From Chryseobacterium takakiae (lineage in GTDB: Bacteria; Bacteroidota; Bacteroidia; Flavobacteriales; Weeksellaceae), in the NCBI RefSeq assembly GCF_900129385.1, contig NZ_FQVO01000003.1, positions 62,001 to 126,000 on the forward strand: a stretch of 64,000 nt of DNA, in the 5' to 3' direction. Below, piece after piece: positions 32,090 through 40,490 of this stretch (the first letter of the stretch is position 1; the number at the start of each line of letters is the position of its first letter). The notes under the pieces were generated by a model. That model did no database searches. It saw nothing but the letters and a program-made list of their open reading frames with translations, and was not told the origin of the DNA. The position numbers and the translations under genes are program-made.

Positions 32090-34132
32090 TTATTTTTTTT
32101 CAATCATAAGTAAAAACGCATATTCCAGCGCGTCTTCCTTTAAAGATTCAAATCTTCCGCTTGCTCCGCCATGTCCGGCGCTCATGTCCGTTTTGAAAAT
32201 AAGAATGTTATCATCGGTTTTAAGCTCGCGTAACTTTGCTGTCCATTTCGCAGGTTCCCAATATTGCACCTGTGAATCATGTAATCCTGTTGTAATCAAA
32301 AGATTAGGATAGTTTTTCGCTTCAACATTATCGTACGGCGAATATTCTTTCATATAGTAATAATATTCTTCATCATTCGGATTTCCCCATTCATCGTATT
32401 CTCCGGTTGTTAAAGGAATGGTTTCGTCCAGCATGGTAGTAACCACATCCACGAAAGGAACCTGCGCTAAAATGCCGTTGAATAAAGATGGTTCGTAATT
32501 CATAACCGCACCTACAAGCAATCCTCCCGCACTTCCGCCCATCGCGTACAAATGTTTTGGTGAAGTATAATTTTCTTTAACTAGAAACTTAGCAGCATCA
32601 ATAAAGTCGAAAAAAGTATTCTTCTTAAACAGCATTTTTCCTTCTTCATACCACTCTCTGCCAAGATATTCTCCTCCTCTGATGTGGGCAATCGCATAAA
32701 TAAAGCCTCTGTCTAAAATGGAAAGTCTCACGTTTGAAAAACTAGCATCAACAGTATGTCCGTAACTTCCGTAGCCGTACAGAAGTAAAGGGGTGTCTTT
32801 AGATTTTGGGGTGTCCTTATGGTAAACCAGAGAGATTGGAACCTTAGAACTGCCATCTCTTGAGTCTGCCCAGATGCGTTCGGAAATATAATTTTCAGCA
32901 AAGAACTTTCCTCCCAAAACTTCCTGTTGCTTCAGGAGTTTGGTGGTTTTTTCCTTCATATTATACTCGTACGTGGAGCTTGGCTGTGTCAAAGAAGTAT
33001 AGCCGTAGCGCAACACTTCTGTGTCAAATTCAAGATTCACGCCGATATAGGCCGTATATGTTGGGTCTGAAAAAGGAAGATAATGAGATTCTTGTGTTTT
33101 TTCATCAATGATTTTAATCTGCAGCAATCCTTCTTCTCTTTCTTCCAGAACAAGATAGTTTTTAAAAATTTCGAAGCCTTCAAGGAGAACTTCCGGACGG
33201 TGCGGAATAACATCTACCCAGTTTTCTATGCCACAGTTATTGATCTTTGCTTTAACAATTTTAAAATTAAATGCATCATCCGCATTGGTGATGATATAAA
33301 ATTCGTCTTCATAATGTTCCACGGAATATTCCAGGTCGTCAATTCTCGGCTGAATGATCGTCCAGTCTGCAAAAACATTATCTGATGGAATAAACCTATG
33401 CTCATCCGAAATGGTGCTGGAGCTTGCGATAAAGATATATTCTAAAGATTTTGTTTTAAAAACATTTACATCAAAAGTATCATCTTTTTCATGGAAAATT
33501 AAAGCATCTTCAGAAGTATCAGTTCCAAGTTTATGCCTGAATACCTGAAAAGCTCTTAAGCTTTCGTCCTTTCTGATGTAGAAAACATGTTCGTTGTCAT
33601 TTGCCCAGACTGCTTTTCCGGTGGTGTTTTCAATTTTGTCAGGCAGAATTTCTCCCGTTTTTAAATCTTTGAAATTAATGCTGTAGATTCTGCGGCTTAC
33701 ATTGTCCGTTGAAAAAGAAGCAAGCGCATTATTCGGGGAAACGGCAACGCTTCCCACCTCAAAATAGTTTTCACCCTCCGCCAGAATATTAACGTCGAGA
33801 ATAATTTCTTCGTCGTTCTCTAAACTTTGATGTTTTCTGCAGAAAATAGGATATTCTTTTCCTTCTTCATAGCGAACGATATACCAATACCCGTTGAAAA
33901 AATAAGGTAAAGATTCATCATCTTTTTTATAACGGGCTTTCATTTCTTCAAAAAGTTCCTCCTGCAGAGGTTCCGTATCCTTCATTACGAAATCGGCATA
34001 GGTATTTTCTTCCTCAAGATATTGCATAACATCCGGATTATCCCTTTCATTAAGCCAGAAATAATGGTCAATTCTTTTATCACCGTGTGTTTCAAGGATT
34101 TTTTCTATTTTTTTTGCCTTTGGAGCTTCCAT
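32090..34132 (-). CDS. ptrB: S9-family prolyl oligopeptidase, oligopeptidase B type
   Basis: 680 residues, the length of oligopeptidase B, which cuts short peptides after Arg or Lys in the cytoplasm. N-terminal beta-propeller (about 70-400), then an alpha/beta-hydrolase domain: LLLYGYGSYG near 441, RGGEYLGREWYEEGK near 504, the nucleophile in GGSAGGLL near 548, catalytic Asp region GLHDSQVQYWEPAKW near 634 and His in AGHGGASGRF near 664. No signal peptide. It leads a group with two small genes downstream. Confidence 0.92.
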   Translation of the reverse strand: MEAPKAKKIEKILETHGDKRIDHYFWLNERDNPDVMQYLEEENTYADFVMKDTEPLQEELFEEMKARYKKDDESLPYFFNGYWYIVRYEEGKEYPIFCRKHQSLENDEEIILDVNILAEGENYFEVGSVAVSPNNALASFSTDNVSRRIYSINFKDLKTGEILPDKIENTTGKAVWANDNEHVFYIRKDESLRAFQVFRHKLGTDTSEDALIFHEKDDTFDVNVFKTKSLEYIFIASSSTISDEHRFIPSDNVFADWTIIQPRIDDLEYSVEHYEDEFYIITNADDAFNFKIVKAKINNCGIENWVDVIPHRPEVLLEGFEIFKNYLVLEEREEGLLQIKIIDEKTQESHYLPFSDPTYTAYIGVNLEFDTEVLRYGYTSLTQPSSTYEYNMKEKTTKLLKQQEVLGGKFFAENYISERIWADSRDGSSKVPISLVYHKDTPKSKDTPLLLYGYGSYGHTVDASFSNVRLSILDRGFIYAIAHIRGGEYLGREWYEEGKMLFKKNTFFDFIDAAKFLVKENYTSPKHLYAMGGSAGGLLVGAVMNYEPSLFNGILAQVPFVDVVTTMLDETIPLTTGEYDEWGNPNDEEYYYYMKEYSPYDNVEAKNYPNLLITTGLHDSQVQYWEPAKWTAKLRELKTDDNILIFKTDMSAGHGGASGRFESLKEDALEYAFLLMIEKK

Positions 34133-34160
34133 TCAATATTAATTCTTGTTCAAATTTAGT

Positions 34161-34197
34161 TAAAAAAAAACCATCTTTCCTGTATGAAAAGACGGTT
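34161..34197 (-). terminator. Terminator after hemD
   Basis: Stem AACCATCTTT/AAAGACGGTT (34169-34178 with 34188-34197, one G-T pair) followed on the minus strand by an eight-T run. Confidence 0.8.
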
Positions 34198-34219
34198 ACT
34201 TTATATTTTGCAGTAAAAC

Positions 34220-34963
34220 TTACTTATGTAAAGCTTTAATAAACTTTTCCAACGCCATGGTCATAGACGGAGTTTCCTTTGTAGGAGCCATAAGATCTAC
34301 TTTCAATCCTGCTTCTTCAGCGGCTGCCAATGTTGTGGTCCCGAAAACGCCAATTTTTGTTTCTTCCTGCTTGAAATCCGGGAAATTCTGCTGTAATGAT
34401 TTAATCCCTTGCGGACTGAAGAATATCAGCATGTCGTAATCTTTTACATTGATATCGGTAAGATCGCTGCATACCGTTCTGTACATGATGGCTCTTTTCC
34501 AGTCTACGTTGGAAGCTTCCATTGTTTTCACAATATCCGGGCTTAATACATCCGAAGATGGCAAAAGATATTTTTCTGTCGGGAATTTTTTGAATAAAGG
34601 AAGAAGATCCGAGAAATTCTTTTCTCCGAAGCTGATCTTTCTTTTTCTGTACACAATATGTTTCTGAAGATAATTGGCAATTGCTTCAGACTGACAGATA
34701 TATCTCATGGTGTCAGGAACCGCAAAACGCAGCTCTTCTGCTAATCTGAAATAATGATCAATCGCATTCTTACTCGTGAAAATAATTCCGGTATATTGCG
34801 TAAGATCGATCTTCTGTGTTCTCAATTCTTTATTGTCAACTCCTTCTACGTGGATGAAAGGGCGGAAATCTATCTTTATCTTTTCCTTCTTTGCAATATC
34901 CAGGTACGGAGACGACTCACTTGGCGCTGGTTGAGAAACCAATATTGACTTTATTCTCATCAT
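34220..34963 (-). CDS. hemD: Uroporphyrinogen-III synthase
   Basis: 247 residues; ATGs at 34963 and 34960 are both possible starts (MMRIKS). HemD closes and inverts hydroxymethylbilane in heme synthesis. The family is poorly conserved, but the two-domain pattern is visible: ILVSQPAP at the N-terminus, TGIIFTSKNAIDHYF near 68, YLLPSSD near 129, DMLIFFSPQGIKSLQ near 174 and IGVFGTTTLAAAEEAGLKVDLMAPTKETPSMTMAL at the end. Nine bases after the DUF4271 gene, likely one transcript. Confidence 0.87.
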   Translation of the reverse strand: MMRIKSILVSQPAPSESSPYLDIAKKEKIKIDFRPFIHVEGVDNKELRTQKIDLTQYTGIIFTSKNAIDHYFRLAEELRFAVPDTMRYICQSEAIANYLQKHIVYRKRKISFGEKNFSDLLPLFKKFPTEKYLLPSSDVLSPDIVKTMEASNVDWKRAIMYRTVCSDLTDINVKDYDMLIFFSPQGIKSLQQNFPDFKQEETKIGVFGTTTLAAAEEAGLKVDLMAPTKETPSMTMALEKFIKALHK

Positions 34964-34972
34964 TGACAGTTA

Positions 34973-35659
34973 TTAAAAAAATAATAATTTCCAAAGCAAC
35001 AAAAGAGGTGCAATTTGGAGGGTGCAAATATACAAAAATTTATAATACCATTTTTCAGGTAGGATATTATTCTTGTGAAATAAATAGAAAAAAACCTTGA
35101 AAATGAATACGAAAGAAAAAAACCATAAGTAATACAAAAACATTTTATTTCTGTCCAGCGGGAAATAATAGTGGGTTACACATAAAGCAATGAGCATAAA
35201 AGACAGGATAAAATAAAATTTTGTTGCAGTAAAATAAAAAACGGTCCACTTTTTTCCGTCGCCCGTACTCTGAAAAAATAAAAATCCCAAACCGGATTTA
35301 ATCATATAAAAAAAGATAACCGCCAGTAGACAGTACCCGAATTTATTCAGCTGGTAATCCAAAACCTGAAGATCGGCAATGTATTTTGGGACAGTGGGAA
35401 TATACTGCGATATCAGGACGGATAAAGTAAGAGCGGTAACGCAGGAAGTGATGACCCAGCTCGGAAGATTGTTACTTGCATCAAAATATTTCTGTAACAG
35501 AAAGTCTTTTAAATTTGCTCCCCTCTCGACGATATTCATCATGAAAAGATACAAAAAGATGCAGCCCAACAATATAAAGATTACCCAATCGTTGTTCTCA
35601 GGTATTCTTATGTGATTTGTAAAATGTTGTGATAACGGCAAAGGAGTATTTTTTTGCAA
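34973..35659 (-). CDS. DUF4271 integral membrane protein
   Basis: Up to 228 residues with about five or six membrane segments (WVIFILLGCIFLYLFMM, SWVITSCVTALTLSVLI, YCLLAVIFFYMI and others), a Bacteroidota family of unknown role usually found beside hemD, as here. The start is uncertain: the frame opens at TTG 35657-35659, but a TAATTTTG -7 box covers exactly those bases (35657-35664), so translation more likely begins at a downstream non-ATG codon such as TTG 35639-35641. There is no in-frame ATG before the first membrane segment. Confidence 0.75.
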   Translation of the reverse strand: MQKNTPLPLSQHFTNHIRIPENNDWVIFILLGCIFLYLFMMNIVERGANLKDFLLQKYFDASNNLPSWVITSCVTALTLSVLISQYIPTVPKYIADLQVLDYQLNKFGYCLLAVIFFYMIKSGLGFLFFQSTGDGKKWTVFYFTATKFYFILSFMLIALCVTHYYFPLDRNKMFLYYLWFFSFVFIFKVFFYLFHKNNILPEKWYYKFLYICTLQIAPLLLLWKLLFF

Positions 35660-35701
35660 AATTATAGATTATTTTGTATAAAATAAAAAGGTTAAATAAA
35701 C

Positions 35702-35709
35702 TATCTTTG
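35702..35709 (+). promoter_or_regulatory. -7 box of the glycosyltransferase gene
   Basis: TATCTTTG, nine bases before the ATG at 35719, implying a leader of only a few bases. Divergent from the DUF4271 -7 box at 35657-35664. Confidence 0.6.
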
Positions 35710-35718
35710 CAAACTGAA

Positions 35719-36435
35719 ATGAAAAAGCTCGTCATCATTCCCACGTATAACGAAAAGGAAAATATTGAAAATATTATTTCCGCAGTTTTTGCATTGGAAG
35801 ACGATTTTCATATTCTGGTAGTAGATGATTCATCTCCCGATGGCACCGCAGAGCTGGTAAAGGAACTGCAGAAAAAACATCTCCACTTTTTGCATTTATC
35901 GGTAAGAAGAGTGAAAGACGGATTAGGAAAAGCATATATTCATGGGTTTAAATGGGCCATTGAAAATAAATACGATTATATTTTTGAGATGGACGCCGAT
36001 TTTTCGCACAATCCGGCTGATCTTCCGAAACTTTTTGTAGCGTGTCTGAATGCCGATATGGCAATAGGATCGCGGTATTCCAAAGGTGTAAATGTTGTCA
36101 ACTGGCCAATGGGAAGGGTTTTGCTTTCTTATTTTGCATCAAAATACGTGCGGTTCGTTTTGGGGCTGCCAATTCATGATACAACAGCAGGTTTTGTCTG
36201 TTTTTCAAGAAAAGTATTGGAAGAAATCGGATTGGATAATGTGAGATTAAAAGGATACGGATTTCAGATCGAAATGAAATTCCGGACTTTTAAAAAAGGA
36301 TTCAAAATTGTAGAAGTACCTATTATTTTTACCAACAGAATCCTGGGAGAAAGCAAAATGAACGGCGGGATCATTCATGAAGCGGTTTTTGGAGTTTTAA
36401 ACTTAAAATGGAAATCAATCATCAACAGGTTATGA
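35719..36435 (+). CDS. Polyprenol-phosphate glycosyltransferase, family 2 (Dpm1-like)
   Basis: 238 residues from ATG 35719 (MKKLVIIPTYNEKENI); an in-frame ATG at 35674 lies upstream of the predicted promoter. GT-A fold: VVDDSSPDGTAELV (residues 29-42), the metal motif DAD in FEMDADFSHNP near 94, and GSRYSKG near 127. The absence of C-terminal membrane segments fits the soluble Dpm1 type, which makes polyprenyl-phosphate mannose for envelope or protein glycosylation. The sugar is inferred. It is followed by the DUF4296 and tgt genes on the same strand. Confidence 0.87.
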   Translation: MKKLVIIPTYNEKENIENIISAVFALEDDFHILVVDDSSPDGTAELVKELQKKHLHFLHLSVRRVKDGLGKAYIHGFKWAIENKYDYIFEMDADFSHNPADLPKLFVACLNADMAIGSRYSKGVNVVNWPMGRVLLSYFASKYVRFVLGLPIHDTTAGFVCFSRKVLEEIGLDNVRLKGYGFQIEMKFRTFKKGFKIVEVPIIFTNRILGESKMNGGIIHEAVFGVLNLKWKSIINRL

Positions 36436-36506
36436 AAATGATGCAGTATAAATGTCCGTTCAGAATATATGTGCGCAATTTCATCGAAACATATAAAAAT
36501 TCGCTG

Positions 36507-36884
36507 ATGAAAAAATTGATCTTCTTCTTCGTACTGATATCTTTATTCTCATGCGGAGATTATATTGATAAACCAAAAAATCTTGTTTCACAGGATAAAA
36601 TGGCTGAAATTATGGCAGATCTGGCCATCAACGATCAGGCAACTTTCATGTACCCAAATTCAAATCTTGAAGCTGGAACAAGATATGTTCTCAAAACGCA
36701 TAATGTAAAATCGGAAGACTATATCGAAAGCTTTAAATATTATGTAGTGAAGGAGAAAATGAACGGGATTGTTGAGGATGCACAGCAAATATTGTTGAAA
36801 AAAGATCCGAAGGCAGAAAAATATGTAAAGGATAAAATGAGCAAAACAGGAAATACAGAAAATCTTCCTCTTTTGTCAAGATAA
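36507..36884 (+). CDS. DUF4296 lipoprotein
   Basis: 125 residues from ATG 36507, where a lipoprotein signal begins (LFSC lipobox, Cys near 16). The frame is open upstream into the previous gene, but those 33 residues would hide the signal. The mature part has the DUF4296 pattern: LVSQDKMAEIMADLAINDQATF, then FKYYV. Function unknown; periplasmic or outer-membrane. It sits eight bases before tgt. Confidence 0.8.
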   Translation: MKKLIFFFVLISLFSCGDYIDKPKNLVSQDKMAEIMADLAINDQATFMYPNSNLEAGTRYVLKTHNVKSEDYIESFKYYVVKEKMNGIVEDAQQILLKKDPKAEKYVKDKMSKTGNTENLPLLSR

Positions 36885-36892
36885 TTATAAAA

Positions 36893-38026
36893 ATGCAAAA
36901 GTTTTTTACCATAGAAAAAACCTCTCAGGGAAAGGCAAGAGCAGGAGAACTTACTACAGACCACGGTAAGATCCAAACGCCGATTTTTATGCCTGTTGGA
37001 ACGGTAGCAAGTGTAAAAACGGTTCACCAGAGAGAACTAAAAGAAGATATAAAAGCCCAGATTATCCTGGGAAATACTTATCATTTGTACCTTCGTCCGG
37101 GAATGGATACCATGCAGGAAGCGGGAGGTCTTCATCAATTCATGAACTGGGATCTTCCGATCTTAACGGATTCCGGAGGCTTCCAGGTGTTTTCATTGGC
37201 AAGCAGCAGAAAGATGTCTGAAGAAGGCGCAAGATTTAAATCCCACATTGACGGAAGTTACCACATGTTTTCTCCTGAAAAATCTATGGAAATTCAAAGA
37301 CAGATCGGGGCAGATATTTTTATGGCTTTTGATGAGTGTGTGGCGTATCCATGCGAATACAACCAGGCCAAATCATCCATGGAGCTTACGCACCGCTGGC
37401 TGAAAAGATGTATAGACTGGACAGAAAATAATCCCGAATTATACGGACACAAACAAAGGTTATTTCCGATCGTTCAGGGTTCAACCTATTCTGATTTAAG
37501 GAAAATATCCGCACAGGTAATTGCGGAAGCCGGGGCAGAGGGAAATGCTATCGGCGGACTTTCCGTAGGTGAGCCTGAGGAAGAAATGTACAGAATTACC
37601 GATGAGGTTACAGACATTTTACCAAAAGAGAAACCAAGATACCTTATGGGAGTAGGAACACCTTGGAATATCCTTGAATCAATCGGATTAGGAATTGATA
37701 TGATGGACTGTGTGATGCCGACAAGAAATGCCAGAAATGCCATGCTTTTCACCTGGAAAGGGGTCATGAACATGAAAAATGAGAAGTGGAAAAAGGACTT
37801 CTCGCCGCTGGATGAGTTTGGAACAAGTTTCGTAGACAGAGAATATTCAAAAGCCTATGTGAGACATTTGTTTGTTTCCAAAGAATATCTGGCTAAGCAG
37901 ATTGCTTCTATTCATAACTTAGCTTTTTATTTGGATTTGGTGAAAGTTGCTAGAGAACATATCTTAGCAGGAGATTTCTACGAATGGAAAAATTCTGTGG
38001 TTCCGATTCTTCGCCAACGATTATAA
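36893..38026 (+). CDS. tgt: tRNA-guanine(34) transglycosylase, without the usual zinc cysteines
   Basis: 377 residues. Tgt swaps guanine-34 for preQ1 in queuosine tRNAs. Clear motifs: DSGGFQVFSL (residues 89-98, active Asp), FDECVAYP near 142, GGLSVGEPEEEMYR near 220, and the second catalytic Asp in GIDMMDCVMPTRNARNAMLF near 264. Where most bacterial enzymes have CxCxxC, this one reads EFGTSFVDREYSKAY, so three zinc ligands are absent; only the later His (IHNLAFY) is kept. I believe this is typical of the lineage. The start is eight bases after the lipoprotein gene. Confidence 0.93.
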   Translation: MQKFFTIEKTSQGKARAGELTTDHGKIQTPIFMPVGTVASVKTVHQRELKEDIKAQIILGNTYHLYLRPGMDTMQEAGGLHQFMNWDLPILTDSGGFQVFSLASSRKMSEEGARFKSHIDGSYHMFSPEKSMEIQRQIGADIFMAFDECVAYPCEYNQAKSSMELTHRWLKRCIDWTENNPELYGHKQRLFPIVQGSTYSDLRKISAQVIAEAGAEGNAIGGLSVGEPEEEMYRITDEVTDILPKEKPRYLMGVGTPWNILESIGLGIDMMDCVMPTRNARNAMLFTWKGVMNMKNEKWKKDFSPLDEFGTSFVDREYSKAYVRHLFVSKEYLAKQIASIHNLAFYLDLVKVAREHILAGDFYEWKNSVVPILRQRL

Positions 38027-38044
38027 ACTGAAAATATCAATGGG

Positions 38045-38157
38045 AGTCCCGAAGGGACGACCTAAATAAGGATAGGATGAAATCCTATTTAATTTAACGC
38101 AAATGATATAGAAGTCCCGAAGGGACGACCTAAATCATAATAGGATGCAAATCCTAT
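38045..38157. repeat. Two direct copies of a double-hairpin intergenic repeat
   Basis: Copy 1 at 38045-38088 and copy 2 at 38113-38157 (68-base period) share AGTCCCGAAGGGACGACC followed by an ATAGGAT...ATCCTAT stem. Each copy thus carries two small hairpins (GTCCC/GGGAC and ATAGGAT/ATCCTAT). They fill most of the gap between tgt and the LptG gene. Confidence 0.8.
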
Positions 38158-38197
38158 CAAACATAAAACAAATTTATAACGCATTAAAAATAAAGTA

Positions 38198-39310
38198 ATG
38201 CTGAAAATTATAGACAGATATATTGTAAGAAAGTACCTTGGAACCTTTAGTTTCATGCTGATATTGCTGTCTGTAGTTGTTCTGGTGATTGATGTTCAGC
38301 AGAAAATTCCCAGAATTGAAAACGCTACCGCCATTGATCCGAAACTGAACCTTACCTACTTCCTAGTTCATTTTTATCCCTTCTGGATCGTCAATCTGGT
38401 AATGACATTTCTTTCTATTCTGGTATTTATTTCAGTGATCTATTTCACTTCCAGAATGGCAAATAACACGGAAATTGTCGCCATTATCAGTAGTGGGGCA
38501 AGTTTCCACAGGTTTGCAAGGCCTTATTTGCTCACATCGCTTTTTATCGCTGTAATTTCCTTAGGCATTAACCATTTTGTATTACCCTGGGCAAATATTC
38601 AGAAAAATCAGCTGGAAGCGTATACCTATAATGCCGCCAATAAAGAAAAAGTGTTGGGGACGGCTCCGGTTTCCGCACAGCTCAGCAAAACGGAGTATAT
38701 TTTTATCAACTCGTGGAATAAACGTGAAAAAAGAGGGTCAGGATTTGTGTACCAGAAGTTTGATAAAAACAGAAAAATGGTGTACGAACTTAAATCTTCT
38801 GATGCTTCATGGGATAAAGATAAAAAGGTTTTTGTACTGAATTCTTATACTGAAAAAGCCATCAATAAAGATGATACCGAAAAATTATCAAACGGCTTTG
38901 ATATAAAGAAAAGTTTCGGGCATGATCCGGAAGAGCTTTTCCCCAATGAATTGTTAGGCCAAAATAAAACAACTCCGGAGCTGCTGAAATTTATCCAGCG
39001 GGAAACGGAAAAAGGAAACAGCAACCTGAATGCCCACCTGAATGAGCTTTACCAGAGAACTTCCATGCCTGTCTCTATCGTGATTCTTACCTTTCTGGCG
39101 CTTTCGCTTTCTTCACAAAAAAAACGTGGAGGATTGGGGATCAACCTCGCCGTAGGGATCTCGCTTGCCTTTGTATTTGTATTCTCATTTGAAGCCCTTA
39201 AAGTGGTTTCAGAAAACAAAAGTATGTCGCCAATACTTGCGATGTGGTTTCCTAACATTGTTTTTTCTCCACTCGCCTTATACTTGTATCTGAAAAGAGC
39301 CAATCAGTAA
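38198..39310 (+). CDS. LptF/LptG-family permease
   Basis: 370 residues. Six membrane segments, three at each end (around 16-34, 55-80, 103-121, and 288-305, 317-333, 343-362), flank a periplasmic beta-rich domain, which is the YjgP/YjgQ architecture of the LPS export ABC permease. LptF and LptG pull LPS from the inner membrane with LptB. Which of the two this is cannot be told from sequence alone. The final codons overlap convergent birA by seven bases. Confidence 0.88.
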   Translation: MLKIIDRYIVRKYLGTFSFMLILLSVVVLVIDVQQKIPRIENATAIDPKLNLTYFLVHFYPFWIVNLVMTFLSILVFISVIYFTSRMANNTEIVAIISSGASFHRFARPYLLTSLFIAVISLGINHFVLPWANIQKNQLEAYTYNAANKEKVLGTAPVSAQLSKTEYIFINSWNKREKRGSGFVYQKFDKNRKMVYELKSSDASWDKDKKVFVLNSYTEKAINKDDTEKLSNGFDIKKSFGHDPEELFPNELLGQNKTTPELLKFIQRETEKGNSNLNAHLNELYQRTSMPVSIVILTFLALSLSSQKKRGGLGINLAVGISLAFVFVFSFEALKVVSENKSMSPILAMWFPNIVFSPLALYLYLKRANQ

Positions 39311-40020
39311 AGCAGTTTTATTTCTTTGTGATAAAAGGAATGTAAGCCGTCATTTTCAAGTTCAATCCACAGATTGCCATTTCTGTCAGCATTTTTAATA
39401 ATGCCATTTTGTCTCTTTTCGTTGAGCTCAAACACAGAAATTTCATCTTTTCTAAACAGGCTGTTGTTGAAAAGGTGCATGATTTCCTCTTCAGAAGGAA
39501 ATTTATTAAAGTTTTCAACAAGAAAATCATGAAGAGCTACCGTAAAGTCATTAAGGTTGAAAGATTGCCCTGTTTGTGTTAAAATTGAGCCTGCGTTTGA
39601 TATTTCATCAAATTTTTCCTGAAGGATATTAAAGCCTGCACCAACGATAAAATAATTATTTTGATTAATTTTTTTCTTTTCAATCAGAATTCCGACGATT
39701 TTTTTATTTTTAAGGATGATATCATTAGGCCATTTTATTTTTACGGTATTTCCAGTCAAATTGGCCAGGAAATTACGAATAAGAATTGCGGTATAATAAT
39801 TGAACATGAAATCGGACAACGGAAAATGTTCCGCCTTTACCGCAAGAGTATAGGCTAAATTTTTTTCTGCGGCTGAAGACCATGTATTTCCATACTGTCC
39901 CCTGCCCCGGGTTTGGTTAAAAGTGTGAAGCGCAACAAAATCAGAATTTTCATAAAGTAAAAACTTTGAAATTTCGTCATTAGTAGAAGAGCATTCTTTT
40001 AAATAGTAGAGTTGACTCAT
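39304..40020 (-). CDS. birA: Biotin--[acetyl-CoA-carboxylase] ligase
   Basis: 238 residues, without an N-terminal HTH, so a pure ligase rather than the BirA repressor. It joins biotin via biotinyl-AMP to the carboxyl-carrier protein. Motifs: SSTNDEI near residue 11, the GRGQYGNTWSS biotin/ATP loop near 39-49, KWPNDIILKNKKIVGILIE near 96-114. The ATG at 40018-40020 is the family start (MSQLYYLKECSSTN). It overlaps the end of the convergent permease gene. Confidence 0.92.
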   Translation of the reverse strand: MSQLYYLKECSSTNDEISKFLLYENSDFVALHTFNQTRGRGQYGNTWSSAAEKNLAYTLAVKAEHFPLSDFMFNYYTAILIRNFLANLTGNTVKIKWPNDIILKNKKIVGILIEKKKINQNNYFIVGAGFNILQEKFDEISNAGSILTQTGQSFNLNDFTVALHDFLVENFNKFPSEEEIMHLFNNSLFRKDEISVFELNEKRQNGIIKNADRNGNLWIELENDGLHSFYHKEIKLLY

Positions 40021-40079
40021 TTAAGAAAACTTTAAGACTTTCGGGGGCTAAAAGTAAGGCTAAAGTGAAAGAAAAACAA

Positions 40080-40087
40080 TAAATTTG
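40080..40087 (+). promoter_or_regulatory. -7 box of the rsfS-ftsH operon
   Basis: TAAATTTG 20 bases before the rsfS ATG; matches TAnnTTTG. It is the only such box in the 86-base gap between birA and rsfS. Confidence 0.6.
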
Positions 40088-40106
40088 CAGATTATAGTAT
40101 TTTTTA

Positions 40107-40475
40107 ATGAATAAAACAGCAGAAAAACAAGAATTATTAGATAAAATCGTTGAGGCAATTCAGGATGTAAAAGGAGAAGATATCATGATCTTCGATCTTT
40201 CAAACATTGAAAACTCTGTCGCTGAGACCTTTGTCATATGCAGCGGAAACTCCAATACACAGGTAGCTGCACTGGCAGGAAGTGTTGAAAAGAAAGTGAG
40301 AAACGAGCTAAAAGAAAGACCTTGGCATGTAGAAGGGACTGAAAATGCAATGTGGGTGCTGGTAGACTATGTTTCAGTAGTTGTCCATATTTTCCAGAAA
40401 CAGGTACGTGAGTATTACGATATAGAGGAGCTCTGGGGTGACGCGGTCATTACCAGAATCGAAAATGAATTTTAA
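40107..40475 (+). CDS. rsfS: Ribosomal silencing factor RsfS
   Basis: 122 residues. RsfS (Iojap) binds ribosomal protein L14 and blocks subunit joining when nutrients are scarce. Family pattern: DIMIFDLSNIENSVAETFVICSGNSNTQVAAL (residues 26-57) and RPWHVEGTENAMWVLVDYVSVVVHIF (near 72-98), ending REYYDIEELWGDA. The start is a plain ATG 20 bases after a -7 box. It lies 15 bases before ftsH, an order often seen in Bacteroidota. Confidence 0.94.
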   Translation: MNKTAEKQELLDKIVEAIQDVKGEDIMIFDLSNIENSVAETFVICSGNSNTQVAALAGSVEKKVRNELKERPWHVEGTENAMWVLVDYVSVVVHIFQKQVREYYDIEELWGDAVITRIENEF

Positions 40476-40490
40476 TTTTAAAAAGTATCA

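Noticed and set aside
38045..38157. Direct repeats that could be read as a tiny CRISPR array
   Set aside because: Only two units, each with internal hairpins and a short AT-rich linker; no cas genes and no spacer-like regular spacing. Better explained as intergenic palindromic repeats.
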